Assembly: GCA_035760665.1 (NCBI GenBank)
Contig: DASTSN010000092.1
Span: forward strand, 1-22,192
Source of the DNA: DASTSN01 sp035760665
GTDB taxonomy: Bacteria > Bacteroidota > Bacteroidia > Chitinophagales > Chitinophagaceae
Direction of reading: 5' to 3'
Length of the DNA: 22,192 nucleotides
Below the pieces are notes generated by a model. That model made no database searches and was not told the origin of the DNA. It saw nothing but the letters and a program-made list of their open reading frames with translations. Each line of letters starts with the position of its first letter. The first letter of the stretch is position 1. This document shows positions 1-6,930 of the stretch, in pieces. The position numbers and the translations under genes were made by a program.

Positions 1-96
1 CTTCATAGAGGTTTTGTGTAACTCCACACTCCGGCTGAGGTCAAATACGACAGTTGCCGGAGCGGCAATAAATGTGGTTATATGTATTTGTGGCAT
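1..96 (-). CDS. SRPBCC family protein, N-terminal fragment cut by window edge
   Basis: Reading leftward from an ATG at 96, 32 codons run open to the window edge. The translation starts MPQIHITTFIAAP and continues TVVFDLSRSVELHK. The pattern of a beta strand, then IxAPxxxVFDLSRSVxLH, is typical of Bacteroidota SRPBCC (START/Bet v1-like) proteins that are often loosely annotated as ligand-binding or cell-division-inhibitor-like. The fold forms a deep hydrophobic cavity, but the ligand and role of this subfamily are not established. Only the first strand and the start of the first helix are visible. It lies 48 bp downstream of gcvT on the same strand with no terminator seen between them, so co-transcription with gcvT is possible. 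The family call rests on 32 residues. Confidence 0.7.
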   Translation of the reverse strand, partial: MPQIHITTFIAAPATVVFDLSRSVELHKTSMK

Positions 97-144
97 CCTG
101 AACCTGCTTGACAATCTATTGAAATTGTGCAGCGTGGGAAAACC

Positions 145-1230
145 TTATTCAAAAGGTATTTTCACCACTTTTGCCTGTAACAGCTTATCTCTTATCTTGA
201 TAAAAACGCCGGTTCCGGCGGCTGCAAATGCTTTTTGCACATAACCCATGCCAATTGCTTTGCCAAGGCTGGGAGATTGTGTTCCGGAGGTAACAACACC
301 TATGGTAACCCCGGTAGCATCTTTTATTTCGTACCCGTGCCGCGGAATACCTTTATCAATCATTTCAAAACCCGCCAGTTTACGCGTAACGCCGGTTGCT
401 TTTTGTTGTTCCAGTATGTTTTTTGCTGTAAAATCCTTTGAAAACTTTGTGATCCAGCCTAGGCCTGCTTCCAGAGGAGATGTATTATCATCAATATCAT
501 TTCCATACAGGCAGTACCCCATTTCCAGGCGCAGCGTGTCCCGGGCGCCAAGGCCGATTGGTTTTATACCCTCCGCAGCACCTGCTGCAAAAATGGCATC
601 CCAGATTGTATCAGCAGCATTGTCCTTATTTTCAAAATAAATTTCCACACCTCCCGATCCGGTGTAGCCTGTAGCACTCACGAGTACATTTTCCACACCA
701 GCGAAGGTTCCTTTCACAAATGTGTAATATTTTAAATTCAGGATATCCATTTCCGTGAGTGGCTGTAAAATTTTTGCAGCGTTGGGTCCCTGGATGGCCA
801 GCAGGCAGGTTTTGTCGGAAATGTTGTGCATCTCTGCATCACCAGTATTGTGTTGCGTGATCCAGTTCCAGTCTTTTTCTATATTTGAGGCATTGACTAC
901 CAGCATATAGGCCTTATTGGGTTCAATGCAGTATACCAGCAGATCATCCACTATGCCGCCTGTTACATTGGTCATGCAACTATACTGAGCCTGGCCGGCC
1001 ACTAATTTAGCTGCATCGTTGGTTGTCACCCGCTGAATTAAATCCAGCGCCTTTTCTCCTTTAATGATAAATTCTCCCATGTGGCTGACGTCGAAGACGC
1101 CGGCATTTTTCCTAACGGTATTGTGCTCATCATTAATGCCCGTATAACTGATGGGCATATTGTAGCCTGCAAAAGGGGCCATTTTTGCACCCAATGCTTT
1201 ATGCTTTTTACTAAACGGAGTATCCTTCAT
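145..1230 (-). CDS. gcvT: Aminomethyltransferase (glycine cleavage system T protein)
   Basis: A 361-residue protein, the usual length for GcvT (about 360). T protein takes the aminomethyl group from lipoylated H protein and passes its methylene to tetrahydrofolate, giving 5,10-methylene-THF and ammonia in the cytoplasm. The N-terminal block has HKALGAKMAPFAGYNMPI, then GVFDVSHMGE (about residues 44-53), NVTGGIVDDLLVY (88-100) with the conserved Asp pair, and TGYTGSGGVEIY followed by the LGARDTLRLEMG folate-pocket signature. The C-terminal barrel is complete and ends KVVKIPFE. No gcvH or gcvP is in the window, so the cleavage genes are dispersed or lie beyond it. A good promoter sits just upstream of the start at 1230. 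The SRPBCC gene follows downstream. Confidence 0.97.
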   Translation of the reverse strand: MKDTPFSKKHKALGAKMAPFAGYNMPISYTGINDEHNTVRKNAGVFDVSHMGEFIIKGEKALDLIQRVTTNDAAKLVAGQAQYSCMTNVTGGIVDDLLVYCIEPNKAYMLVVNASNIEKDWNWITQHNTGDAEMHNISDKTCLLAIQGPNAAKILQPLTEMDILNLKYYTFVKGTFAGVENVLVSATGYTGSGGVEIYFENKDNAADTIWDAIFAAGAAEGIKPIGLGARDTLRLEMGYCLYGNDIDDNTSPLEAGLGWITKFSKDFTAKNILEQQKATGVTRKLAGFEMIDKGIPRHGYEIKDATGVTIGVVTSGTQSPSLGKAIGMGYVQKAFAAAGTGVFIKIRDKLLQAKVVKIPFE

Positions 1231-1254
1231 ACATCAAATTTGGGAAAACGTGAG

Positions 1255-1287
1255 CAAATGTAAGCGAATACGCTGAGGTTTAACAAA
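1255..1287 (-). promoter_or_regulatory. Predicted gcvT promoter, Bacteroidota type
   Basis: On the minus strand, TTTG (1284-1287) is followed after 21 bases by TACATTTG (1255-1262). This fits the Bacteroidota primary-sigma consensus of a TTTG or TTG -33 box, about 19-21 bases, then TAnnTTTG. The -7 box ends 24 bases upstream of the gcvT ATG, giving a leader of roughly 15-20 bases. The -33 box lies inside the T-rich tail of the upstream terminator. No transcription data are available. Confidence 0.65.
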
Positions 1288-1315
1288 CAGAAAAGGGCCC
1301 CTTGAGAAGGGCCCC
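1285..1315 (-). terminator. Intrinsic terminator downstream of the PspC gene
   Basis: On the minus strand the sequence forms a GC-rich stem: GGGCCC plus TT, a CTC loop, then AA plus GGGCCC, with one extra G giving a bulge. TTTTCTGTTT follows. It lies 38 bases past the PspC stop codon and points the same way, so it probably ends the padR-pspC transcript. Confidence 0.65.
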
Positions 1316-1353
1316 TGAGCACCCTTTTTTGGGGTGTCCAACTTCAACCTTTC

Positions 1354-3546
1354 TTAATAAAATATATTACCGAGAGAGAATGTGGGTAATTCATAACTGG
1401 CTGTTGCATCACGTTGTGTGTCATCAATGCTTTCTTTGGCAGCTGCGCTGGAGCGAAGGCTGTCTTCTGTCAGTTTTTTCTTATCCTGCTCCAGTTTTCT
1501 TTTTTCTTCTTCGAGCCTGCGTTCTCTTTCCTGTATATCTTTTTTCAGCTGGTCTTTATCATTATACCGGTATTGGTCGTCGGTGTTTTCAGTTTTTTGA
1601 TCCTGGGGTTTTGAAGGGTTCACCAGGTTTCCGTCTTTATCCATCACATAGTCTACCTTGGTTTCCCAGTCAAAATAATTATCCCAGTCCCAGTCTACAT
1701 CCCAGTCATTTCGCTGCCATCTTCTTTTTTCATAGATGCGCACATCAAAGGGATGAAGCAAATCAACCGACTCATCAAATCGGATGCGTTTACCCACCGG
1801 AACTTTTATATTGATAATAATGCGCTGCAACCGAAATTTATCGTCTTTACTAACGGTAAGTCCGCTGCCTAAATTCAGTACACTGTCTGTATAAGAAATA
1901 TTGTACCTGATATTCCGTGCTCGTTCCGATGCCTCTGTACCATCCCTGCCGGCGCTGTATTTCAACACATCCACGTGATAGTCTGAATCCTCGCTTTTTT
2001 CAATGCGTATTTTTATATTGGACATCCGCAACGAATCTTCATTTATATCCCAGCCGGCGTCATCGGCATCAAGCCACCAGAGGTTGCCGGTATACCTGAC
2101 TTCCGGTTCGTTCACACGGACGATCATTTTACCAGATGCTGGTTGGCTGATCGAGAGCGGTGAATCAATTTTCTGGTTACGCCGAAAATCGTTGCCAATG
2201 CTGGCAGCCAGCAGCGATGCACAAATCCATCCAAGTGTCCAGAGGCCACCGAATATCCAGCCGAGGTAGCTATTTTGTGATCTGACCCGCATCATGCGGC
2301 GAACGAGCCAGGTAATGAATGCTACCAGTGGAACCGCCAGGAAAAACAGCAAAGTGCCCCAGGCAAAGAGGTTTTGCCAGAAACCATTGAGCACATAATT
2401 TTTCAACGGCCATACGCCAACACCTCCAAAAATCAATCCCATAAGTACCACAAATAACGCGAAGGCAATAGTGCCGGCGATAAACAAGAAGAAGGCTTTA
2501 AAAAGAACACCAATGATATGTCCTACGCCAATGCCTACACGGCGACCGGCTTCACCCACTTCTTTCCCCCAGCTGGCGCCCCGGCCAGCAGCAAAATCCT
2601 TTGCTTTGGCGCTGAATTTCTGTGCAGATTCTTTTACTTCATCTCCAAAATCCTTAGCGCGGTCTTTCATCTGGTCAATACCTTCTTTCACATTTTGCCG
2701 GATACTGTTGACATCCACTTTTTCTCCGCGCATTTCCATTTTCTGGTACTGGCTTTTTGCCTCAGGCAACACAATCCATAACACGATGTAGGCAAGGATA
2801 AAAGTACCGGTGAGTGATCCAAAAACGATATTTGGGAAAACGGCTCCAACATGAAAGAAAGGCCAGCTTAAAACGCTTAAAAGCACATTGAGCAGCAGCG
2901 GTGCAGCAAAAATCAGTCGAATGACATTTGTCTCTTTATTGAAATAGGCTGCAATGCCGCTGGCCACTCCGCCCAGAATCCTGTCTTCCGGATTCCGGTA
3001 CAGCCGTTTGCCGCCGTATTGCTCAAGATCTTTTTCGGGAAGGATAATCCACAGCAATATATAGATCAGAATCCCCGCACCAAATCCGCCAAAAGTAATA
3101 ATGGCAAACAGCAGGCGAATGATAGCAGGATCCACATTCAGGTAACTGGCCAGGCCGCTACAGACCCCACCAATGAGTTTATCACTTGAATCGCGGTAAA
3201 GCCGGTTACGTCTTTTCGGCTCGGTGTATGTATACGAAGCGCCGCCAGGCTGTTGTTGCGAAGGACCGGCCTTTTCGTCATCCTGCTCATCAAAATCTTC
3301 CGGGCGACCCATGGAGGCAACAATTTCATTTACATCATCCTCTGTAATACAACTGGCCCCCTTTCGGATTTTATCATCCATTAATTCGGCAATGCGGCTT
3401 TCGATATCGTTGATAATCTCATCACGTCCTTCTTCGTGCGCAAAATACCGGCGCAGACTTTCAATATAGCCCTGCAATTTTTCATAAGCAGAATCTTCAA
3501 TCGGAATCACCCGGCCACTTAAGTTTATATTGATAATCTTTTTCAT
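1354..3546 (-). CDS. HAAS-like / double PspC / toastrack-like envelope stress membrane protein
   Basis: A 730-residue multidomain protein. Residues 1-90 form a helical domain ending in ITEDDVNEIVASMGRPEDF, which resembles HAAS (DUF1700-type) domains that accompany PadR regulators. Two PspC domains follow: about 112-172 (RNRLYRDSSDKLIGGVCSGL...LLWIILPE) and 178-263 (GGKRLYRNPEDRILGGVASG...VLWIVLPE), each with a Gly-rich turn and membrane helices. Residues 275-335 are amphipathic and charged, then come further membrane segments (about 340-375, 393-415 and 428-450). After them lies a probable extracytoplasmic beta-rich toastrack-like domain (about 455-590), a Trp/Asp-rich stretch, and a charged coiled coil (about 640-690). 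PspC proteins belong to the phage-shock envelope-stress network. PadR lies 27 bp upstream in the same direction, so PadR probably controls this gene. The HAAS and toastrack assignments are by eye. Confidence 0.85.
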   Translation of the reverse strand: MKKIININLSGRVIPIEDSAYEKLQGYIESLRRYFAHEEGRDEIINDIESRIAELMDDKIRKGASCITEDDVNEIVASMGRPEDFDEQDDEKAGPSQQQPGGASYTYTEPKRRNRLYRDSSDKLIGGVCSGLASYLNVDPAIIRLLFAIITFGGFGAGILIYILLWIILPEKDLEQYGGKRLYRNPEDRILGGVASGIAAYFNKETNVIRLIFAAPLLLNVLLSVLSWPFFHVGAVFPNIVFGSLTGTFILAYIVLWIVLPEAKSQYQKMEMRGEKVDVNSIRQNVKEGIDQMKDRAKDFGDEVKESAQKFSAKAKDFAAGRGASWGKEVGEAGRRVGIGVGHIIGVLFKAFFLFIAGTIAFALFVVLMGLIFGGVGVWPLKNYVLNGFWQNLFAWGTLLFFLAVPLVAFITWLVRRMMRVRSQNSYLGWIFGGLWTLGWICASLLAASIGNDFRRNQKIDSPLSISQPASGKMIVRVNEPEVRYTGNLWWLDADDAGWDINEDSLRMSNIKIRIEKSEDSDYHVDVLKYSAGRDGTEASERARNIRYNISYTDSVLNLGSGLTVSKDDKFRLQRIIINIKVPVGKRIRFDESVDLLHPFDVRIYEKRRWQRNDWDVDWDWDNYFDWETKVDYVMDKDGNLVNPSKPQDQKTENTDDQYRYNDKDQLKKDIQERERRLEEEKRKLEQDKKKLTEDSLRSSAAAKESIDDTQRDATASYELPTFSLGNIFY

Positions 3547-3573
3547 TGTAACTGATTTATTGGTTGAAGTGTC

Positions 3574-3918
3574 TTAGTTCTGGGGTTGCTCATTTTTATG
3601 GGTGAGTGTATTAACAGCATTGGATAGTTCAATCCAGGTTTGCTCCAGCTCTTTATAAAAAGTTTCCCCCTTTTCTGTAAGCGAAAAATACTTCCTGGGG
3701 GGACCCGAATTACTCTCTACCCAGCGGTAGGTAAGCATATCTGCATTTTTCAGTCGGGTAAGCAGCGGGTACAGGGTACCTTCCAATATGTTGAGATTGG
3801 CTGCTTTCATTTCCTCTACTATATCGCTGGGATAGGCTTCTCCCCGGCGTATGATGGATAGAATACAAAACTCCAATATCCCCTTTCGCATCTGGCTCTG
3901 TGTATTTTCAATATTCAT
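3574..3918 (-). CDS. PadR family transcriptional regulator
   Basis: A 114-residue winged-helix regulator, typical of short PadR subfamily-2 proteins. The N-terminus QMRKGILEFCILSII is the usual first helix. The recognition region is YPSDIVEEMKAANLNILEGTLYPLLTRLKNADML, and the wing contains SGPPRKYFSLTEKGE, the PadR signature (PRKYYxLTxxG). A short C-terminal dimerisation helix follows. PadR proteins are mostly repressors that sense ligands or partner proteins and often repress their own operon. It lies immediately upstream of the HAAS/PspC protein, an arrangement common in Bacteroidota and Firmicutes. A promoter and an inverted repeat lie about 95-136 bases upstream. The inducer is unknown. 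Confidence 0.95.
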   Translation of the reverse strand: MNIENTQSQMRKGILEFCILSIIRRGEAYPSDIVEEMKAANLNILEGTLYPLLTRLKNADMLTYRWVESNSGPPRKYFSLTEKGETFYKELEQTWIELSNAVNTLTHKNEQPQN

Positions 3919-3943
3919 AGATCATCTGTTTGGAGCTTTCGCC

Positions 3944-3978
3944 TCCCCCGGCCGGCTCATGGCAGGCGGGCCGGGGAG
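3944..3978 (-). repeat. GC-rich hairpin in the padR leader
   Basis: The arms CTCCCCCGGCC and GGCCGGGGAG pair over about ten base pairs with one bulged C, separated by roughly 14 bases that are themselves GC-rich. The surroundings are AT-rich, so the element stands out. It lies between the predicted padR promoter and the padR start codon, so it would be transcribed into the 5' leader. No T-tract follows on either strand, so it is not a classical intrinsic terminator. Confidence 0.55.
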
Positions 3979-4012
3979 TAGGAAAAAGCAGTATATAATG
4001 AACTTGACAAGA

Positions 4013-4043
4013 CAAAGATAGTGTTACATTTGGTACTATGCAA
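4013..4043 (-). promoter_or_regulatory. Predicted padR-pspC promoter
   Basis: On the minus strand, TTG (4041-4043) is followed after 20 bases by TATCTTTG (4013-4020), an exact TAnnTTTG -7 box. Predicted transcription starts near 4005, giving a padR leader of about 85-90 bases. The -33 box lies inside the inverted repeat at 4032-4054, so a bound repressor would block it. Confidence 0.6.
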
Positions 4044-4054
4044 CACAAGGTACC
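4032..4054. promoter_or_regulatory. Probable PadR operator (inverted repeat)
   Basis: A 23-base imperfect palindrome with outer half-sites GGTAC and GTACC. Seven of eleven position pairs are complementary, and the inner TG/CA pairs also match. With one more base each side, TGGTAC (4031-4036) and GTACCA (4050-4055) form perfect arms. It overlaps the -33 element of the padR promoter, the expected place for an autorepressor. Assignment to PadR is inference from position and symmetry. Confidence 0.55.
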
Positions 4055-4277
4055 ATTTAATTTTTAGTTATTGGCTTTTTCTATTACCAAGAATAAACTT
4101 ATAATTTTGATTTTCAGATATTTATGTAAAATTGTATTTTTCCTACCTGCGATATCGTTTTGATGAACGGCGCAAATCCGTGTTAAATGCGACCTGGATA
4201 AATGGTTGTAGTTTTAAACATTTATATAGTACAAAACCCGCTCTTGTTATTTTTGATCTTTAAAGTGGCTGTATGCT

Positions 4278-5318
4278 ATGCTGAAAATTTTATTGTTCCC
4301 GTTGCTGGTTTCTTTACTCGTTACAGCTTGTTCTCAAAAATACCAGGCTTTCACAGATCATTATCGGTTTACAAGTATGGATGGAAGGCCCGACTACAGC
4401 AACCTGTATTACTGGGCGGCGCACCCCTGGAAAAAAGATCTGTCTGACAGCATCCCCGGCCCGTTGCAACCTGCACAGCCCGATTCGCTGGCAGATGTTT
4501 TCTTTTTACACCCTACCACGTATACCGGAAGCCTGAAAGAAAGCCGGCTGAATGCACCTATCGATGATGAACAAATCAATGCTAAAACAGATTATTCCAC
4601 CATCCTATACCAGGCCAGCATTTTTAACCAGCATGCCCGCGTGTTTGCCCCTCGTTACCGCCAGGCTCATCTCAGCGCATTTTATACTAGCGATACCGCT
4701 GCTGCTAACAAGGCCTTTGATACGGCTTATGAAGACCTGAAACAGGCTTTTTCGTATTATCTGTTGCATTACAACAATGGACGGCCGATTATTATTGCCG
4801 CCCATAGCCAGGGCAGCAAACTCGCTGAACGCCTTTTGAAAGATTTTTTTGACAATAAACCCCTGCAACGCCAACTCGTTGTTGCCTATATTGTAGGCTG
4901 GCCCGTAACAAAAAATTATTTTACGAGCCTGCCTGTGTGCAAGGACTCATTGCAGACAGGCTGTATCTGCAGCTGGAGAACATTTCGGAAAGGTTTCTTA
5001 CCCGACTATGTAAAAACAGAGAACGGATCTGCCCTGGCGACAAACCCGCTTACCTGGAAAACCGACAGCCTGTATGCCCCGCGTAAAATGAATGAAGGGA
5101 GCATCCTTTATAAATTCAATAAACTTTACAAAAACACAACGGATGCCCAGGTGCACCAGGGAGTATTGTGGGTGAAACGACCCGTATTTCCCTGGAGCTT
5201 TCTATACAGGACAAAAAATTATCACCCGGGAGATTATAATTTATACTACCAGAATGTACGGGAGAATGTATACACCCGTATTCGCAGTTTCTTGAACCGG
5301 CAGCCCATTAACGACTAA
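4278..5318 (+). CDS. DUF3089 alpha/beta-hydrolase-like lipoprotein
   Basis: A 346-residue protein with a lipoprotein signal: MLKILLFPLLVSLLVTAC, lipobox LVTAC with Cys18 as the probable lipidated residue. The mature part begins with a conserved WAAHPWKKD-type region and ADVFFLHPTTY (about 72-82), then APRYRQ (124-129). The nucleophile elbow AHSQGS has Ser177 as the likely catalytic residue, within a YYLLHYNNGRPIIIAAHSQG block. This pattern is that of DUF3089, a family with an alpha/beta hydrolase fold and no agreed substrate. It is probably anchored in the membrane with an esterase-like activity (inference). Its 3' end overlaps the opposing exbD-like gene by 11 bases. A start at 4278 gives a complete signal peptide. 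Confidence 0.88.
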   Translation: MLKILLFPLLVSLLVTACSQKYQAFTDHYRFTSMDGRPDYSNLYYWAAHPWKKDLSDSIPGPLQPAQPDSLADVFFLHPTTYTGSLKESRLNAPIDDEQINAKTDYSTILYQASIFNQHARVFAPRYRQAHLSAFYTSDTAAANKAFDTAYEDLKQAFSYYLLHYNNGRPIIIAAHSQGSKLAERLLKDFFDNKPLQRQLVVAYIVGWPVTKNYFTSLPVCKDSLQTGCICSWRTFRKGFLPDYVKTENGSALATNPLTWKTDSLYAPRKMNEGSILYKFNKLYKNTTDAQVHQGVLWVKRPVFPWSFLYRTKNYHPGDYNLYYQNVRENVYTRIRSFLNRQPIND

Positions 5319-5838
5319 CCGAATTGATATAGGCGTTCTCTTCGGCCATCATTTCCACAACTGCATAATGCTTTACATTATTTATCAGTATCTCATCCAG
5401 TATATTCATAAGGTTTTGATACGTAGATGCCCCGCACGGCTTAACAATCAGCAATAAGCGATCTTTCGCTGACGATAATTGTTTTTGCTTTTGCCGGATT
5501 ACGCTTCCTATTCCATCTATCATGGAATAGTTTGTTTCGTATATCGCGTGATTAATACGAGCAACAGTAAAATCGCCCTCCTAATAAAAAAGGCGGTTAT
5601 CACGGCTAGGCATTACCGTAAGCACCGAAGAGCTTTTGACAAGTAACGGTGGACCCTCTTTCGGCATAAATAAATCGGAAGTCTTCGGTTCACTCATGGT
5701 AGTGGTAATTACAAAAAAACATATCAATAAAAAACCCAGGTCTACCATCGGGGTCATATCAATCCGGGGAAATGTTTTTTTATATTTCATATTACCGCGG
5801 CGGCGCGTGGTGGGAAAATCTGTCTGCAATTGTGCCAT
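5308..5838 (-). pseudogene. ExbD/TolR-like biopolymer transport protein interrupted by an in-frame TAG
   Basis: Residues 1-85 are an ExbD N-terminus: a short basic cytoplasmic segment, then FPRIDMTPMVDLGFLLICFFVITTTM, the ExbD/TolR signature with its conserved Asp in the single membrane helix, and a periplasmic start ending NRLFY. TAG follows at 5581-5583. The same frame continues EGDFTVARINHAIYETNYS, then IRQKQ, LLLIVKPCGASTYQNLMNILDE and KHYAVVEM, the normal ExbD periplasmic domain, to a stop at 5308. Read through, the product is about 176 residues, the usual size. No frameshift is needed. ExbD works with ExbB and TonB in proton-driven outer-membrane transport, but none of these partners is adjacent. 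Explanations are a nonsense mutation, a sequencing error or readthrough. If a pseudogene, it is young, because the downstream 90 codons remain intact. Confidence 0.88.
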
Positions 5839-5962
5839 AAGCCCGTAGTTATTGATGAGATGCTCAGAATAAGAATTTCCACAACGGAATCAGCAACCCT
5901 AATGACAAAAATCATACGCCGGCCGGCAGCAGTAATTTATTTTTAATTCGTAAATTTTACAA

Positions 5963-6793
5963 ATGAAAACAATCATTCTTCCAACCGACTTTTCCCCCGT
6001 TGCCAGCAGCGCTGTTAATTATGGTGTGGAAATGGCTAAGCACATCGGCGCCAGTGTAATACTGCTGAATGTTTATCAAATACCTGTCAGCATGACAACA
6101 GACGTTCCCGTTGTGATGGTTTCTGCCGAAGAGCTAAAGAAAAGCTCTGAACAGCAACTGGCCGATCTTAAAAACAGCCTTGAGCATGTAACGTCCGGAG
6201 TTGTAAAAATTTATACAGAATCCAGGCTGGGCAATACCGTGGATGAACTGGAAGATTTGTGCACACACATAAAACCTATAGCCGTTGTAATGGGTACAAA
6301 AGGCTCCTCGGGTATTGAGCGTATTTTATTTGGCAGCACTACACTGACTGCCATCCGGCACTTAACCTGGCCCGTAATTGTAGTGCCGCCGGGAAAAGCC
6401 TTCGGGAACGGTATAAGAAAAATTGGGTTTGCCTGTGATTTTCAAAAAGTAATTGAAACAACGCCAACACAGCTGATCACCGAGTTTGTAAAAGCTTTCA
6501 ACGCGGACCTACATGTGCTGAACGTGGACTATCAAAACCGTCGTTTTACACCCGAAACCCCTGAAGAATCACTGTTGCTGCACACAATGCTGGAAGACCT
6601 GCACCCCACGTACGATTTTATTGAAGATCCGGATATTGAAGATGGTATTAACAAATTTGCCGAAAAAAACAACCTCGACCTGATCATTACTATACCTAAA
6701 AAACACAAACTCCTGGACGGGTTGTTTAAAAAAAGTTCCACACGGCAGCTGGTGTTTGAATCACATGTACCCATCATGTGTATACACGAATAA
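5963..6793 (+). CDS. Universal stress protein with two tandem Usp domains
   Basis: A 276-residue cytoplasmic protein made of two Usp (UspA) domains. The first (about 1-143) begins MKTIILPTDFSPVASSAVNYG and carries the ATP-binding signature GTKGSSGIERILFGS, which matches G-x2-G-x9-G-S, followed by WPVIVVPPG. The second (about 150-276) begins IRKIGFACDFQKV and ends HVPIMCIHE. Its equivalent of the ATP loop (IPKKHKLLDGLFKKSS) lacks the glycines, so only the first domain is predicted to bind nucleotide. Tandem Usp proteins of this size are common in Bacteroidota and are linked to general stress survival, with poorly defined biochemistry. It is divergent from exbD and has a weak -7-like TAAATTTT just upstream of the start. 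Confidence 0.93.
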   Translation: MKTIILPTDFSPVASSAVNYGVEMAKHIGASVILLNVYQIPVSMTTDVPVVMVSAEELKKSSEQQLADLKNSLEHVTSGVVKIYTESRLGNTVDELEDLCTHIKPIAVVMGTKGSSGIERILFGSTTLTAIRHLTWPVIVVPPGKAFGNGIRKIGFACDFQKVIETTPTQLITEFVKAFNADLHVLNVDYQNRRFTPETPEESLLLHTMLEDLHPTYDFIEDPDIEDGINKFAEKNNLDLIITIPKKHKLLDGLFKKSSTRQLVFESHVPIMCIHE

Positions 6794-6930
6794 TCATATC
6801 ACCCTCTCAAGCCGGCAGTGATTTGATAACAGCAGTTGCATACCTGTAACTGGTAGGCACAGCAATACAACAAAAGCTTTAACGAATATACCTTACAGCA
6901 AGCGTGGCGAGATATCTATAGGAGTCTTTA

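Larger units (their letters stand above)
3919..4277. other. Divergent intergenic region between padR and DUF3089 gene
   Basis: A 359-bp region without a supported gene. The padR side holds a GC-rich hairpin (3944-3978), a promoter (4013-4043) and an inverted repeat (4032-4054). From about 4060 to 4277 the DNA is AT-rich. TATTTTTG at 4248-4255 and TAATTTTG at 4102-4109 fit the -7 consensus on the plus strand, but neither has a convincing -33 box, so the DUF3089 promoter is unresolved. No tRNA, riboswitch or small ORF was recognised. Confidence 0.6.

Noticed and set aside
1302..1814. Plus-strand frame of 170 codons opposite the PspC gene
   Set aside because: Composition (Phe, Ser, Pro, Cys-rich) is that of an antisense shadow, with no domain, and it spans a terminator.
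1972..1977. CACGTG inside the PspC gene as a third parS site
   Set aside because: Only the six-base core matches; the flanks do not fit the consensus, and the hexamer is common by chance.
5572..5580. AGGAGG sequence directly at the exbD amber codon, as a ribosome site for a separate second protein
   Set aside because: No in-frame ATG, GTG or TTG follows at a useful distance; the first in-frame ATG is 20 codons later. Bacteroidota rely little on such sites.
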